Assembly (NCBI GenBank): GCA_000997405.1
Contig: LCBU01000048.1
Span: 1 to 5,960 of the forward strand
Direction of reading: 5' to 3'
From: Candidatus Woesebacteria bacterium GW2011_GWA1_41_7
GTDB lineage: Bacteria; Patescibacteriota; Microgenomatia; UBA8517
DNA length: 5,960 nucleotides
A program made the translations under genes and the position numbers. A model generated the notes under the pieces. That model was not told where the DNA came from. It did not search any database and was given only the letters and a program-made list of their open reading frames with translations. Position 1 is the first letter of the stretch. Every line of letters begins with the position of its first letter. This document shows, piece after piece, positions 5,504-5,960 of the stretch.

Positions 5504-5960
5504 TCAGTCTATTTTAAGGCTTTGTAAAAATGAATCCCTTACTTGAGAATATTTACTACTATTTATGTCGTCCTTTGTTTCACAATCAGGAGCACATATA
5601 AATCGAACCCTTATATAATAAGATTTTTTAGAAAGATGATACTCATCCTGGCAACCTTCCCAACAAAAAAACTTGTTAAGCCATTTATTTCCATTAATGT
5701 TTACCGAATTAGAATAAACATTGGTCCCACCCCCCGAGACATCTGATAAATCATAGTTACTTATATCCATATATATTTCAGCACCAGATTGTATGAACGG
5801 AATGGCATCGCTTGTGTAGTCAGGAGAGATAAGATGAACATATTGGAAATCACTTTTGTTTCCTACTTCGCTCCACCCTACGGGAACCACATAGGACAGA
5901 TGTTTCCTGATCTCCAGTGCTACCGAGGGAGACGGTGTCGGAGATAAACCGACATTTATC
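5504..5960 (-). CDS. Partial protein: Pro/Ser/Thr linker plus four-cysteine domain, N-terminus outside window
   Basis: The reading frame is open from the right edge of the window to a TGA at 5504, so 152 C-terminal residues are present and the true start lies beyond 5960. An internal GTG at 5890 is not a convincing start, because the frame upstream of it encodes a plausible linker, SPTPSPS (6-12), followed by LEIRKHLSYVVPVGW. Linkers of this kind usually join an N-terminal membrane anchor to an external domain in CPR proteins. The domain contains two C-x3-C pairs, C99/C103 (FCWEGC) and C122/C126 (ICAPDC), suited to disulfides or metal binding, and VHLISPDY (41-48), resembling the sSPDY stretch of small CPR surface proteins. 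The C-terminus DSFLQSLKID also fits that pattern. Function is unknown; an extracytoplasmic location is inferred. It is convergent with the terpenoid operon across a 65-nt spacer. Confidence 0.7.
   Translation of the reverse strand, partial: INVGLSPTPSPSVALEIRKHLSYVVPVGWSEVGNKSDFQYVHLISPDYTSDAIPFIQSGAEIYMDISNYDLSDVSGGGTNVYSNSVNINGNKWLNKFFCWEGCQDEYHLSKKSYYIRVRFICAPDCETKDDINSSKYSQVRDSFLQSLKID

Overview
The window looks like a piece of a Candidate Phyla Radiation (Patescibacteria) chromosome, probably of the Microgenomates type. This is inferred from gene content, not from a marker gene. The DNA is visibly AT-rich, genes are tightly packed, and the standard code fits (TGA is used as a stop). The set also includes protein types I associate with these genomes: an RRM protein with an RGG tail followed by a tiny zinc-ribbon protein, a short DUF2207-like membrane protein, and an exported protein with a Pro/Ser/Thr linker. 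No rRNA, tRNA, CRISPR array, transposase or phage gene was seen.

Layout. Positions 1-155 hold no supportable gene, only a perfect 9-bp inverted repeat (77-98). From 1765 down to 156, on the minus strand, lies an RRM RNA-binding protein, a 73-residue zinc-ribbon protein 2 nt downstream with its own strong ribosome binding site, and, after 33 nt of spacer plus a disputed start region, a DUF2207-like exported membrane protein. The RRM gene has a convincing extended -10 promoter in the divergent spacer 1766-1923.

From 1924 to 5438, on the plus strand, is a four-gene operon: a squalene/phytoene synthase family enzyme, a CrtI-type FAD desaturase, a class I SAM-dependent methyltransferase, and a small cysteine-containing protein of unknown function. 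The gaps are 1 nt, then two successive ATGA overlaps, so the four genes are very probably co-transcribed and translationally coupled. The simplest reading is a compact terpenoid (carotenoid-like) pathway: two prenyl diphosphates are joined head to head, the polyene is desaturated, and the product is perhaps methylated. No prenyl diphosphate synthase, cyclase, hydroxylase or glycosyltransferase is in view, so C30 or C40 chain length and the end product cannot be settled here.

The right end (5504-5960, minus strand, convergent with the operon) is the C-terminal part of a larger protein that runs off the window. It has a Pro/Ser/Thr linker followed by a domain with four cysteines, and it is probably extracytoplasmic.
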